The notes below the pieces were generated by a model, which was not told the DNA's origin, searched no databases, and worked only from the letters and a program-made list of their open reading frames with translations. From Acetomicrobium sp. S15 = DSM 107314 (GTDB lineage Bacteria; Synergistota; Synergistia; Synergistales; Thermosynergistaceae), in contig NZ_JADEVE010000336.1 in the NCBI RefSeq assembly GCF_016125955.1, positions 124,001 through 188,000 of the forward strand: DNA of 64,000 nucleotides, in the 5' to 3' direction. Made by a program: the position numbers and the translations under genes. Positions 18,083 through 26,723 of this stretch are shown one piece after another (position 1 is the first letter of the stretch; each line of letters begins with the position of its first letter).

Positions 18083-19595
18083 CATCAGCTTCGAACTCTT
18101 CCGTCTTTTTCCCTTTTTTAATGAAGGTAGCTATACCAACCCCCAACACCAAGAGGAACATGACGATCAAAACTAAGTTGAGGATTCCCGAGAACATATA
18201 TCCAACATCTCCGCCGCTTATTAACATGGCCCTGCGCCAATTTTCCTCAGCCATAGGGCCTAATATAAGGGCCAAGACTGCCGGGCCAGCGGGTATCGCC
18301 AACTTTCTCATTATATACCCTATGAACCCGAAGAAGAGCATTAGCCCCACATCGAACATGCTATTTTTTATGGCGTAAGTGCCCACCACGCTCAGAGCGA
18401 TCACCATAGGACCTACGATGCTGTAAGGGACTTTTGCTACCTTAGCAAATAAGTAGGAGCCGAAGTAGCCCAAAATCAACATAACCACATTAATCAAAAT
18501 CATTCCCAGCATGAAAGTGTACACTACATCGGGATGTTGAACGAAGAGTCGAGGCCCAGGCTGCAAGCCATGAATGAGAAGCCCGCCCAGCATAATGGCG
18601 GTTACCGAGTCGCCGGGGATGCCAAGGGTCAGCAGGGGCACCAAAGCACCACCTGTAACGCCGTTGTTAGCCGCCTCAGACCCAGCAACCCCCTCACTCC
18701 ATCCCGTTCCAAATTTCTCCGGGTGTTTCGAGAATCTCTTAGCTTGCTCATATCCTAAGAATGTAGCGACATTTCCACCTGTCCCTGGGATGGTACCTAT
18801 GAACGTCCCGAGTATTCCGGACCGTATGTACGTGGGCCAACACACATGGGCTATCTCATGCCAAAGCTCTCGAAACTTGCAAGAAACGCCACGCTCTACG
18901 ATCTCAGGTATCCTATTTACGGTCTCAGATTCGATCATCTCGAGCGCCTGTGGTATAGAAAAGAGGCCTATGAGTAAGACTATCACGTTAACCCCGTCCA
19001 ATAAGTTCGGTACGCCGAAGGTGAAACGGGGCACCCCCGTGAGCGGGTCAAGCCCGATTGACCCCACAAAGAGACCAAAAACAGCAGCGAGAAATCCTTT
19101 AACAATGTTGGCGCTGGATAGAGAGACGATGACAGAAAGCCCCAGGAGGGCAAGCCAGAAATATTCGCTCGCCCCAAACATGAGAGCTATACGCGCCAGA
19201 GGCGGGGCCAGGAAAAGTAGGACAAATGCACTGATTATACCTCCAGTAAATGAAGCGGTAGTGGAGATTTTCAATGCTTTGTCCGCTTCTCCCCTCTGTG
19301 TCATGGGAAAGCCATCCAAGAGAGTGGCTGCAGAGCTCGGTGTGCCTGGAACGTTCAGCAATATGGCAGAGATGGACCCGCCGTATATGGCTCCGCAATA
19401 TATACTGCCCAAAAGGACCAGGCCGTAGGCTGGAGGCATACCGAAGGTAAGCGGGATAAGCAAGGCTACGCCCATAGAAGCCGTCAATCCCGGCATAGCG
19501 CCTACAGCTATGCCGAGGCCAGTACCGAGGAACATCAGTAACAACGACTTTATGCTAAAAACTACAGGGATGGCTTGAAATATAGCGTCATACAT
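18078..19595 (-). CDS. Tripartite tricarboxylate transporter large permease (TctA family)
   Basis: 505 residues, about 11-12 hydrophobic segments. Family motifs seen are [24 protein letters not shown] near the N-terminus, [33 protein letters not shown], and the second repeat [21 protein letters not shown]...[34 protein letters not shown]. Forms the Na+- or H+-driven transport core with TctB. AAAGGGGAT precedes ATG 19595. Order in transcription is MBL hydrolase, tctB, tctA, tctC. Confidence 0.95.
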   Translation of the reverse strand: MYDAIFQAIPVVFSIKSLLLMFLGTGLGIAVGAMPGLTASMGVALLIPLTFGMPPAYGLVLLGSIYCGAIYGGSISAILLNVPGTPSSAATLLDGFPMTQRGEADKALKISTTASFTGGIISAFVLLFLAPPLARIALMFGASEYFWLALLGLSVIVSLSSANIVKGFLAAVFGLFVGSIGLDPLTGVPRFTFGVPNLLDGVNVIVLLIGLFSIPQALEMIESETVNRIPEIVERGVSCKFRELWHEIAHVCWPTYIRSGILGTFIGTIPGTGGNVATFLGYEQAKRFSKHPEKFGTGWSEGVAGSEAANNGVTGGALVPLLTLGIPGDSVTAIMLGGLLIHGLQPGPRLFVQHPDVVYTFMLGMILINVVMLILGYFGSYLFAKVAKVPYSIVGPMVIALSVVGTYAIKNSMFDVGLMLFFGFIGYIMRKLAIPAGPAVLALILGPMAEENWRRAMLISGGDVGYMFSGILNLVLIVMFLLVLGVGIATFIKKGKKTEEFEADA

Positions 19596-19617
19596 CAGTT
19601 GATCCCCTTTCTATTTA

Positions 19618-20040
19618 TTAAAACAACGTAAGGCGAGGAAGAGGAACCCTAAGAAAGAGCCCGAATACACAATATAGCACCACCACAAAACCTACTGGAA
19701 CAGTCGCAAGGACTATAAGATTCCTCTCTTTCAAGAAATACATAGACACGAACACATATAGCAGGGTTGCAAAATAATATCCGATAACCTTGATGAGCAT
19801 ATAATAAGCAATGGTGAAAATGATCATCCCATAGAGCTGCCGATAGACAATATTTTCTGACTTTGTCTTAACCCTAGGCTTAGTGATTAAAAGGACTACA
19901 CTAAGGACTATAGTCGTTAAAAGTATTGTTAAAGGATAAGTAGCTGCCTCTGCCGGATAACTCTTTGCTTCCACAAGACCAAAGACAGAAAGCATAATTA
20001 CAACGATAGCGGTAATGCGATTTTTCTTTGCCATGTCCAC
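19618..20040 (-). CDS. Tripartite tricarboxylate transporter small membrane subunit (TctB family)
   Basis: 140 residues with four hydrophobic segments, as usual for TctB, and little other conservation. The start is GTG 20040 with AAGGAG 9 bases upstream; ATG 20034 is an alternative. Identity rests mainly on topology, size and position directly before tctA. Confidence 0.85.
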   Translation of the reverse strand: MDMAKKNRITAIVVIMLSVFGLVEAKSYPAEAATYPLTILLTTIVLSVVLLITKPRVKTKSENIVYRQLYGMIIFTIAYYMLIKVIGYYFATLLYVFVSMYFLKERNLIVLATVPVGFVVVLYCVFGLFLRVPLPRLTLF

Positions 20041-20078
20041 AGTCGATCACTCCTTCTGTCTGTTTCCTGCATTTTATT

Positions 20079-20828
20079 TTAATAGTGATCCTGTTGACCT
20101 ATTGCTATAGGTTCTTCAACAGTCAGATTAAAATACCTGTTCGCACCTCCCTTCATGCCCTCCGGTAACATGACGGTGATAGATGGACTCTCTTCTACTG
20201 TTACCCTACCTCCATCTACCCTGAGCCATCCGTCGTGGCCAGGCAGCACACGATGAGCCAATTTCCTTATTTTAGCTATACTATGCTCGCTCGCTGCTGG
20301 GTCGAGCGTCATGTCCACGTGCCCTGTTGCGAGTTCAATCCTATTTTTAACTACATCGCCGGCGAGAACCCATTTCCCCCCTTCGATCTCTAAAACAAGA
20401 GAAATACCTCCTGGTGTATGACCCGGGGTGGAAATCACTTTTAAGCCCTGAGCAATATCTGTCCCGTCTTTCACGAGGCATAAATTACGTCCCTTTAAAA
20501 AATCAACTATGCCATGGGGAATCAGAAGGTCGTCTCCCTTTATTGCATAATCCCATTCGTCCTCACTGACGAAAAAGGCGGCGTTGGGAAAGAGATATGC
20601 GTTCTCACAATGATCGTAGTGCAGATGGCTGAGGACGACTTTGTTGACATCGCAAGGCCTCACGGAGCACTTCTCCAAGGCATCTAATAGGTTCAATCGA
20701 ACGCCCATGGCACCTGTATCAAAAACTATCCTCTCTCTTTCCGTCGTGATAAGGGCTACGTTACTAAAGCCCAAAAAACCTACATCGGCTTTGCCCGGGA
20801 ACCCTCTACACAGCACTTCTACCTTCAT
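20079..20828 (-). CDS. Metallo-beta-lactamase-fold hydrolase (AHL-lactonase-like)
   Basis: 249 residues from ATG 20828; the frame extends to a GTG at 20852, and the ribosome site does not decide between them. The metal site is complete: SHLHYDH (HxHxDH), the His of STPGHTPGG, the Asp of LAGDVV and a late His in LPGHDG. The sequence resembles the N-acyl-homoserine lactonase-type branch of the MBL fold, which also includes esterases and lactonases of other substrates. It is the first gene of the tct operon, suggesting that it hydrolyses the transported compound or its lactone. Cytoplasmic, no signal peptide. Confidence 0.82.
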   Translation of the reverse strand: MKVEVLCRGFPGKADVGFLGFSNVALITTERERIVFDTGAMGVRLNLLDALEKCSVRPCDVNKVVLSHLHYDHCENAYLFPNAAFFVSEDEWDYAIKGDDLLIPHGIVDFLKGRNLCLVKDGTDIAQGLKVISTPGHTPGGISLVLEIEGGKWVLAGDVVKNRIELATGHVDMTLDPAASEHSIAKIRKLAHRVLPGHDGWLRVDGGRVTVEESPSITVMLPEGMKGGANRYFNLTVEEPIAIGQQDHY

Positions 20829-20901
20829 TGCCCTTGTAAGCACCCCTTTCACAGCTATTTACAATTACCCGCATAGTGTATTCTTTCGTTCATTTTAGGC
20901 A

Positions 20902-20910
20902 AGTATATCA
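20902..20910 (-). promoter_or_regulatory. Extended -10 promoter candidate for the tct operon
   Basis: Minus strand TGATATACT (20910-20902) fits the extended -10 form TGnTATAAT with one mismatch, about 75 bases before the MBL-hydrolase start. No consensus -35, as often seen with extended -10 promoters. Confidence 0.4.
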
Positions 20911-20933
20911 TAGGGCGAGAGCTTTCTGAGATT

Positions 20934-20966
20934 TACAAAATTGCAAGAATTTTATAAAATTTTGTA
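20934..20966. promoter_or_regulatory. AT-rich inverted repeat upstream of the tct operon (operator candidate)
   Basis: TACAAAATT (20934-20942) and AATTTTGTA (20958-20966) are perfect 9-bp arms around 15 bases. The repeat lies 24-64 bases upstream of the extended -10 box, where an activator or repressor of the operon could bind. No regulator gene is adjacent. Confidence 0.4.
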
Positions 20967-21193
20967 CACATCGTCTAACACACTTTCCGCTGAAGAGCAG
21001 TTGATGACCCTTAACCATCTAAGGTTGATAGGCCGCTTTAGTCTACTTTCGGAGCTGATTTTACGCTTCAGCTATGACCGCAAAACGAATCGTCTCTCCT
21101 ACAATCGGCATAGCCTCTTGTATCAGTTTGCTACACAGCGCTCTTTGATGATCTCGATTGGTTCTTTAAATATGGTGGCAAAAATTCGCCTAT

Positions 21194-22201
21194 TCATTTT
21201 AAGACTATGCCGGTTCTATTGCCGCATTTTAGACACGTACCTGATGTATCGAGTGCGGTTTTAACGACCTCATATCCGTGCCGTAAGATCAACTCCTCTC
21301 CGCACCCCGGGCAGCGCGTTACGGCCGGCTCGGTTACGTTTCCAAGGTAAACATAGTGAAGTTTTTCTGAGGCTATCGATTGAAATTTACGCAGCAACTC
21401 TATAGGAGTAGGCAGCTCATGCCAACGATATTGAGGGAAGTAGCGAGATATATGAAGCGGTATATCCGGCGAAAGCAACGCGATCCAATCCACCAGCTCG
21501 CCAAAATGTTCCTCGCAGTCATTGAAACCCGTTACGACCAAATGCGTAATCTCAACGTGCACGCCGCCTTCAAAGAGTGCCACGATGGTCCCCTTTACAC
21601 ACTCGAGGTCGCCGCCCAACTTCCTGTAGCCTTCCTTTGTAAAGGTCTTGAGATCCACGTTGGCAGCATCCACGTAAGGCAGAAGTGCATTCAGCGGTTC
21701 TGGAAGGACCAGCCCGTTCGTCACCAGGACAACGGCTATCTTTTCTTGCTTCAGCAATTTGCTACTGGCGATGACAAATTCATACCACACAAACGGCTCG
21801 TTATAAGTGAATGCGACGGCATTACTCTTGTATTTTTTCGCCAGACCGGCCAATTCTTCAGGCGTTATAGAAATAAGTCCTAAGCTTTCGTCCCCTCGGG
21901 AGAGATGCCAATTCTGACAGAAAGGACAGGTCATATTGCACCCTACCGTGCCCAAGGAGAGAATCTGCGTGCCTGGGCGCCAGTGGTAAAGGGGTTTCTT
22001 TTCCACAGGATCGAGGGCGGGGGCGGTAGCAAGTCCCCAGTTTAGCGTCGCCATCTCACCGGAAGACACATGTTTCCTGACGCCGCACACCCCACGTGCG
22101 CCTCGTGGCAGTAAACAGCGGTGGGGACATAGATCGCAGCGAACGGCCTCGCCTTCTCTGTGCCAGTATAGAGCTGGGTGATCGGCTTCGCCGCATGTCA
22201 T
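21194..22201 (-). CDS. amrS: AmmeMemoRadiSam system radical SAM enzyme (AmrS)
   Basis: 335 residues. The radical SAM triad is in GCNMTCPFCQN (CxxxCxxC, about residues 89-96). An N-terminal Cys-rich segment (CDLCPHRC...GVCGV) and a C-terminal four-Cys ribbon (CPGCGEE...CLKCGNR) flank the barrel, like PflA-related activases. AmrS proteins occur with Memo and AMMECR1 homologues, and here the fused Memo/AMMECR1 gene is 6 bases upstream. Reaction and substrate are unknown. A GGAGG in the end of the upstream gene serves as ribosome site. Confidence 0.93.
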   Translation of the reverse strand: MTCGEADHPALYWHREGEAVRCDLCPHRCLLPRGARGVCGVRKHVSSGEMATLNWGLATAPALDPVEKKPLYHWRPGTQILSLGTVGCNMTCPFCQNWHLSRGDESLGLISITPEELAGLAKKYKSNAVAFTYNEPFVWYEFVIASSKLLKQEKIAVVLVTNGLVLPEPLNALLPYVDAANVDLKTFTKEGYRKLGGDLECVKGTIVALFEGGVHVEITHLVVTGFNDCEEHFGELVDWIALLSPDIPLHISRYFPQYRWHELPTPIELLRKFQSIASEKLHYVYLGNVTEPAVTRCPGCGEELILRHGYEVVKTALDTSGTCLKCGNRTGIVLK

Positions 22202-22207
22202 CTTTTG

Positions 22208-23557
22208 TCAGGCCTCCTCATACCGTTCCACGGTGAACCGATATACTGTGGCCCCTTCTAATGAACGGATGCCGGCTTTTTGAGCAGCGATGGAAAGCTG
22301 TTCTTGGGGTGTGTCCACTCCCTCTAAATCTGGAAGCAGTACCCCTCTCGCATGCCCCTTGGCGACTATCACGCCGTAGCGCTTAGGGTCCAATTCCTCA
22401 ATAGAAGAAATCGTCTCGGGCTCAGAGAGGACGTCCACAGATATTACTAGCCCTTCCAGCTCCTCTTGTCTTACCGGAGGAAATCGCGGGTCTTCGGTGG
22501 CAGCCGCAACGGCATTGTGCATGATCTCTCGAAGCAAATTTTCGTAGGCTGGAACTATTGTCCCTATACATCCCCTCAGGTTTTTATCGCGCGTTTTTAA
22601 GCTGACGAAGGCTGCTCGCCCTTGACTCTCCAACTGGCGCGTCGCGCTTTCGCCTAAGGTTTTGGATACCTCTTCTCTTGAAGGCAATCGCCCTTGCGAT
22701 AGATACCGCTCGAGCGTAAGTCGCGCCAGCCTCACGTGCGGTGACAAATCATCCCTTGTCTTTTTTTCTGCTGTCGCTGGTTGCCAAAGGGCCACGCCGT
22801 AACCCACGCCGAAGGGGCCTTCATAGGAGATGACATCGATAGGTTCGCCTCGTGCGGCTCCGAGGAGGATCAGGGCGGACCGCAGACCGCACTCGCCCGC
22901 CTCCTCTATTTCAAGAGGGGATAACTTCCATATGGGCTCGGGAGAGGATCTTTGCAACGACTCGATAACGGTCCGATCGAAAATGGCAGCCCTCGGGTTG
23001 TAACCAGCCGGAGCCCCCGGTATGAGCCTGTGGGAGAGGTCGCCGCTGCACAATAATCCCCAGTTTGCTCCATCATCAAAGTCACGCAGTAGTTCCCCCA
23101 AGCGGTAGGATTCTTTGTAAGTCAATCCTATCGGATTTGCCAAAATGGCGAACGGAACTTTACCCCAAGACTTAGCCAAGAAATAGAGCGGGACGACAGT
23201 TGCATGATCCAATATAAGGCGGTCTCCGTCATGGAGGTGCACCGGCACTTTATGCGAACGCAAATATGACTCGAGAGCTTGAGCCGTCGCTCTGTCTCCT
23301 TCCGTTTGAATGCGCACCTGTGGCGCCCCGAATTGAGATAGATCTCCTACGAGACGGTCCGCAGTCAACATTAATAAACCTTCCCTGTAAATCTGGTGAG
23401 GAGTAAAAATGAGCAGTCGTTCAGGCCTAAGCCCGCTAAGTTTCTCTGCGAGCTTCAGCATGCCGTCAACGGTCGATTGAGCCTCCCTCTCATTTCCGCG
23501 CCCTACCTCGGGCACTATGATGGGAGGATGAGGCGTAAAAGCACCCCACAGCCACAT
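22208..23557 (-). CDS. AmmeMemoRadiSam fusion: Memo-like/class III dioxygenase-fold domain plus AMMECR1 domain (AmrB-AmrA)
   Basis: 449 residues from ATG 23557; GGAGG is 8 bases upstream, and a more upstream GTG (23566) overlaps that site. Residues 1 to about 265 resemble the LigB/Memo fold, with early PHPPIIVPEV and ILDHATVVPLYFL carrying metal-ligand-like His and Asp residues. Residues about 275-449 are an AMMECR1 domain with the signature LRGCIGT near residue 335. Human MEMO1 and AMMECR1 are separate proteins of unsettled function, and the bacterial set is usually three genes. Here two are fused and sit directly before the radical SAM gene. Confidence 0.92.
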   Translation of the reverse strand: MWLWGAFTPHPPIIVPEVGRGNEREAQSTVDGMLKLAEKLSGLRPERLLIFTPHQIYREGLLMLTADRLVGDLSQFGAPQVRIQTEGDRATAQALESYLRSHKVPVHLHDGDRLILDHATVVPLYFLAKSWGKVPFAILANPIGLTYKESYRLGELLRDFDDGANWGLLCSGDLSHRLIPGAPAGYNPRAAIFDRTVIESLQRSSPEPIWKLSPLEIEEAGECGLRSALILLGAARGEPIDVISYEGPFGVGYGVALWQPATAEKKTRDDLSPHVRLARLTLERYLSQGRLPSREEVSKTLGESATRQLESQGRAAFVSLKTRDKNLRGCIGTIVPAYENLLREIMHNAVAAATEDPRFPPVRQEELEGLVISVDVLSEPETISSIEELDPKRYGVIVAKGHARGVLLPDLEGVDTPQEQLSIAAQKAGIRSLEGATVYRFTVERYEEA

Positions 23558-23584
23558 AGGGATCACCTCCGATTAAATTATATT

Positions 23585-24031
23585 TCAAAGGCGCGATTTG
23601 CGCAGAGCAAGGGCGAGAGGTATCCCCAAGCCGAAGCATGTGATCGCCTCCCCTGTTGAAACGTACAGCACAGTCGGAATGAAGGGCAAAGACAACAAGT
23701 AAGATAGATACCCTCCTACAACTAAGCCATTGATAATAACGGGAGGCAACGCCGCAAGTGCCAAGCTGGGCATTCTCCTCGTGAGGAGCGCAGAGAGGAG
23801 TGTAGCACCGCTGCCGAAAACGACATCGATGATTCCGAAGCCGCCAAAGAAGTTGGATATCGCGCACCCTACGAAGAGGCCAGGGATTGCTTCTGCCCAC
23901 AAAACTGGCAGCAATGTGAGCGCTTCTGCTACTCTTACCTGCACTGGCCCAAACGAAATGGGAGAGAAAGCGAGCACCAGCGCCACATATAATCCGGCGA
24001 TTGACGCTGAAAGGGCGATCTTCTTAGACAT
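23585..24031 (-). CDS. queT: QueT-family queuosine-precursor transporter (ECF S component)
   Basis: 148 residues, about five hydrophobic segments, with the family opening AGLYVALVLAFSPISFGPVQVRVAEALTLLPVL. QueT is the substrate-binding S subunit of an energy-coupling-factor transporter for queuine or preQ1-type precursors. It lies 10 bases after queA, the enzyme that uses preQ1-tRNA, which supports the assignment. The ECF energising module is not in this window. GAGGT precedes the ATG. Confidence 0.93.
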   Translation of the reverse strand: MSKKIALSASIAGLYVALVLAFSPISFGPVQVRVAEALTLLPVLWAEAIPGLFVGCAISNFFGGFGIIDVVFGSGATLLSALLTRRMPSLALAALPPVIINGLVVGGYLSYLLSLPFIPTVLYVSTGEAITCFGLGIPLALALRKSRL

Positions 24032-24041
24032 TTCATCTACC

Positions 24042-25085
24042 TCACAGAATTAGCATCGCGTCGCCAAACGAGAAGAAGCGGTATTGCTCCTTAATTGCAA
24101 TTTGATATGCTTTTATTATATTCTCATAGCCTGCAAAAGCTGCCACGAGCATCAGAAGGGTGCTCTTCGGCAGGTGAAAGTTTGTTATGAGTGCATCGAC
24201 GACACGAAATTGAAATCCAGGATATATGAAAAGGCTTGCGATGCCCGGACCGTACTTCACAGAACCGTTTTCGAGGGCTGCAGACTCGAGACATCGCACC
24301 ACTGTCGTGCCTACGGCAACCACTCGCCTGCCTTTGCTTTTGGTTTTGGCGATCTGCTCGGCCACTTGGGAAGGAACCACGTAACGTTCAGAGTGCATCG
24401 TATGTTCTTTGATGTCGGTCACATTTACCGGACGAAATGTGCCAAGTCCAACGTGCAGCGTTATCCACGCCAAAATGACCCCTTTTTGGCTTAGCGACGC
24501 CATTAGGGCCTCCGTAAAGTGGAGGCCAGCCGTCGGGGCTGCTACCGAACCGTCGTTTTTGGCGAACACTGTCTGGTAACGCTCAAATGGCAGGTCTTTT
24601 TTGCGGATATAAGGTGGGAGCGGAACCTCTCCGAATTCTTCAAGAAGGGCCCTTACGTCGATTTCGTCCGGAAAAGAAACGACTCTTATGCCCTCTGGCA
24701 GATCTGATTCTACAACTACACGAATACCACAGTCCAGAAAAATCAGCTGACCCGCCCTTAACCTTCGCCCGGGCCTCACGAGGGCTTTCCATTTTTTAGA
24801 TTCCTCGTCGAGCGGAGCGAGCAAAAAAATCTCTACTTCTCCCCCTGATCCCTTCTTTCCGCGAAGGCGGGCTGGAATGACGCGCGTATCGTTCGCTACT
24901 AAAAGATCTCCAGGGCTCAAATATTCCACAATGTCTCGGAAGCGGCGATGTTCAATTGTGCCCTCATCGCGATGCAATACCATGAGGCGTGAGGCATCCC
25001 TAGGCTCTATAGGAGATTGGGCTATGAGCTCCTCAGGGAGGAAGTAATCGTACGATTCCGTTTTATACAGATCGAGAATTGCCAT
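24042..25085 (-). CDS. queA: S-adenosylmethionine:tRNA ribosyltransferase-isomerase
   Basis: Converts preQ1 in tRNA to epoxyqueuosine. 347 residues from ATG 25085. A TTG at 25103 in the same frame overlaps the SpoIID-gene stop (TTGA) and could be the coupled start; neither has a well-spaced RBS. Signatures seen are YDYFLPEELIAQSP, VANDTRVIPARL, PTAGLHFTEAL and NFHLPKSTLLMLVAAF. Downstream of the ruv/SpoIID genes and directly before queT. Confidence 0.95.
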   Translation of the reverse strand: MAILDLYKTESYDYFLPEELIAQSPIEPRDASRLMVLHRDEGTIEHRRFRDIVEYLSPGDLLVANDTRVIPARLRGKKGSGGEVEIFLLAPLDEESKKWKALVRPGRRLRAGQLIFLDCGIRVVVESDLPEGIRVVSFPDEIDVRALLEEFGEVPLPPYIRKKDLPFERYQTVFAKNDGSVAAPTAGLHFTEALMASLSQKGVILAWITLHVGLGTFRPVNVTDIKEHTMHSERYVVPSQVAEQIAKTKSKGRRVVAVGTTVVRCLESAALENGSVKYGPGIASLFIYPGFQFRVVDALITNFHLPKSTLLMLVAAFAGYENIIKAYQIAIKEQYRFFSFGDAMLIL

Positions 25086-25099
25086 TCCTTCGTGCCGCT

Positions 25100-26497
25100 T
25101 CAATAGAGCTTCGAAATCTCGGTATTAGGGTAATAATGGTTTAAAATCTGCCTCGCGCTCCACCCTTGCTCTGCCATCGCCTTTGCTCCCCACTGAGACA
25201 TGCCTACGCCATGCCCCCATCCCCTGCCGTAAAAGCGCACAATTCCCTCAGCAGTGCGCATTGGCGCAGGAGCAACCGTAGGGGCAGGAATGGAGGGAAG
25301 AATGGGGCTTTTTCTCTTGGAGAGCGCCTTTTGCACATAATGTTGGCGCTTCTCCGGGTGCATGAGCATATCAATAAGCTCATCGGGGGTGAAGCATCCC
25401 TGTTTGGTCAGAGCGATTAGCGTGTTCTCGCCCACATTTGAGGAGGCGTTCGGTGGAGTCGTGGACGGTGATGTCGGATTTGTGGCCACCGCTTTAGGTT
25501 GGATGCCGTCGACGGAGAACGCGGTACTCCTCAACTCATTTGGCCCAATCGCCATGCGAAAGGCATGCCCGCTTACTTTTTGAGTGCCCATAGAACCGTT
25601 GAGTATTACGCTGTTCACGCGGCCGCCCGGGCTTGTGTTTTCAAACTGCAGATCCAAAAGCGCCCCCACGTCAAAACCTGCCCTGCGAAGCCTGTTTTCT
25701 ATCTCTTTCAGGGAAAGCGAAAGGCTCCATTGGCTATAAGGAGATTGGTAAGAGAATGGCTCAGCGATTGGTCTTAGATAGGGATAAGACCCTCCCCATA
25801 CGTCTTTTACATCGGCAGTATAGCCGCCGCTGTCGGCATGATAAAACACGAGTGCGAGATTACCTTGATATGTGATAACCATACCACTCGTCGCTTTTAT
25901 GGCTTGATCTAGCTTGGGATCCTCAGCGTTGACCCCTCTATAGACCTGACAGTGAGGCAAAGCACACAGATCAAAACCTTCGCTTTTATGGCGCCCGCGG
26001 TGTTTTATGGCATACGTTCTGGCCACTATAGCTTGGGCCTTCAACGCTTCCATGGGCCAGGCTGGGTTGACTTCCATCTTGAGGACACCCTTAAGGTAAT
26101 CTTCTACCGGCAAAACGTTGACTACGGCGAGGCCACCTGCACTTGGAACCAACCTTAAAAGGCCTCTGTAGGGCCTGCCTTTCCATGAAAGGTAGCGTGA
26201 GCTTGTAAACGTTACCGGTAAATTAGCCTTGGTCTTTCCCATAATCAAAGTGCGAAGGCCGCTTTCTGCGCGAAAGTCAACGCTTTTCCCGAGGTTAACC
26301 CTTCTGCCGGAGGCATCAATGGCAGTTATGGCGCCAGACGAGCTTATGGTGCCCGCCGTGATGCCTGATTCTAAGCCTATAGATATGTCTACCTGCGCCC
26401 CTTGGGCCGTAACGGTGCAGGTCGACAAAATAAAGACCATCAAAGCCGTGCATGCTAACTCTTTAGCGATAAATAAATTTAGCTTTCTGGATGTCAC
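25100..26497 (-). CDS. SpoIID/LytB-domain protein (probable lytic transglycosylase or amidase enhancer)
   Basis: 465 residues. The N-terminal signal peptide ends near residue 34 (VTAQGAQ). The SpoIID domain spans about residues 110-330, with VEDYLKGVLKMEV, the catalytic-region AIVARTYAIKHRG and HADSGGYTADVKDVWGG. A Pro/Ser/Thr linker (about 345-425) separates it from the closing FYGRGWGHGVGMSQWGAKAMAEQG, the second conserved block. SpoIID cuts glycan strands in sporulation; in non-sporulating Gram-negatives such proteins are cell-wall remodelling factors. Start is GTG 26497, overlapping the DUF2905 stop (GTGA). The linker insertion between the two conserved blocks is unusual. Confidence 0.88.
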   Translation of the reverse strand: MTSRKLNLFIAKELACTALMVFILSTCTVTAQGAQVDISIGLESGITAGTISSSGAITAIDASGRRVNLGKSVDFRAESGLRTLIMGKTKANLPVTFTSSRYLSWKGRPYRGLLRLVPSAGGLAVVNVLPVEDYLKGVLKMEVNPAWPMEALKAQAIVARTYAIKHRGRHKSEGFDLCALPHCQVYRGVNAEDPKLDQAIKATSGMVITYQGNLALVFYHADSGGYTADVKDVWGGSYPYLRPIAEPFSYQSPYSQWSLSLSLKEIENRLRRAGFDVGALLDLQFENTSPGGRVNSVILNGSMGTQKVSGHAFRMAIGPNELRSTAFSVDGIQPKAVATNPTSPSTTPPNASSNVGENTLIALTKQGCFTPDELIDMLMHPEKRQHYVQKALSKRKSPILPSIPAPTVAPAPMRTAEGIVRFYGRGWGHGVGMSQWGAKAMAEQGWSARQILNHYYPNTEISKLY

Positions 26498-26718
26498 TTA
26501 AACCACCTCGCAAAAAGATTGAGTAGCACGGTTAAGATCAAACTCACCACTATCATCGTAGTGATAGGGGCAAATATGACGACGTTTTTCTTATGGATTG
26601 TGATATCTCCGGGAAGCTTACCGAAAGGCAACGGCACCTTTCCTAAGACGAGCAATATAACCCCTATTGCCGCAATGCTGCACCCTAAGAATATAAGGAA
26701 TTTGGCAAAATCGCCCAC
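26494..26718 (-). CDS. DUF2905 small membrane protein
   Basis: 74 residues with two hydrophobic helices and the family motif GKVPLPFGKLPGDI between them. Function unknown. I chose GTG 26718, 8 bases after GAGGAG (the last codons of ruvB); a GTG at 26727 overlaps that site. DUF2905 genes often sit by ruvB, queA or spoIID, as here. Confidence 0.85.
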   Translation of the reverse strand: MGDFAKFLIFLGCSIAAIGVILLVLGKVPLPFGKLPGDITIHKKNVVIFAPITTMIVVSLILTVLLNLFARWFK

Positions 26719-26723
26719 GCAGA

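Larger units (their letters stand above)
20829..21193. other. Intergenic region between the tct operon and amrS
   Basis: About 365 bases, richer in A+T than its surroundings. It holds the extended -10 box (20902-20910) and inverted repeat (20934-20966) listed separately. Beyond 20967 I see no gene: minus-strand frames are broken by stops, and a 107-codon + strand frame (20941-21264) has no ribosome site and runs into amrS. It could be a decayed gene, but I cannot name one. Confidence 0.5.

Noticed and set aside
18574-19428. 284-codon frame antisense to tctA
   Set aside because: Pro/Ser-rich shadow of a strongly supported membrane gene in a GC-balanced region, with no RBS.
20941-21264. 107-codon + strand frame between the tct operon and amrS
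   Set aside because: It begins inside the inverted repeat, has no ribosome site, resembles no family and overlaps the end of amrS on the other strand.
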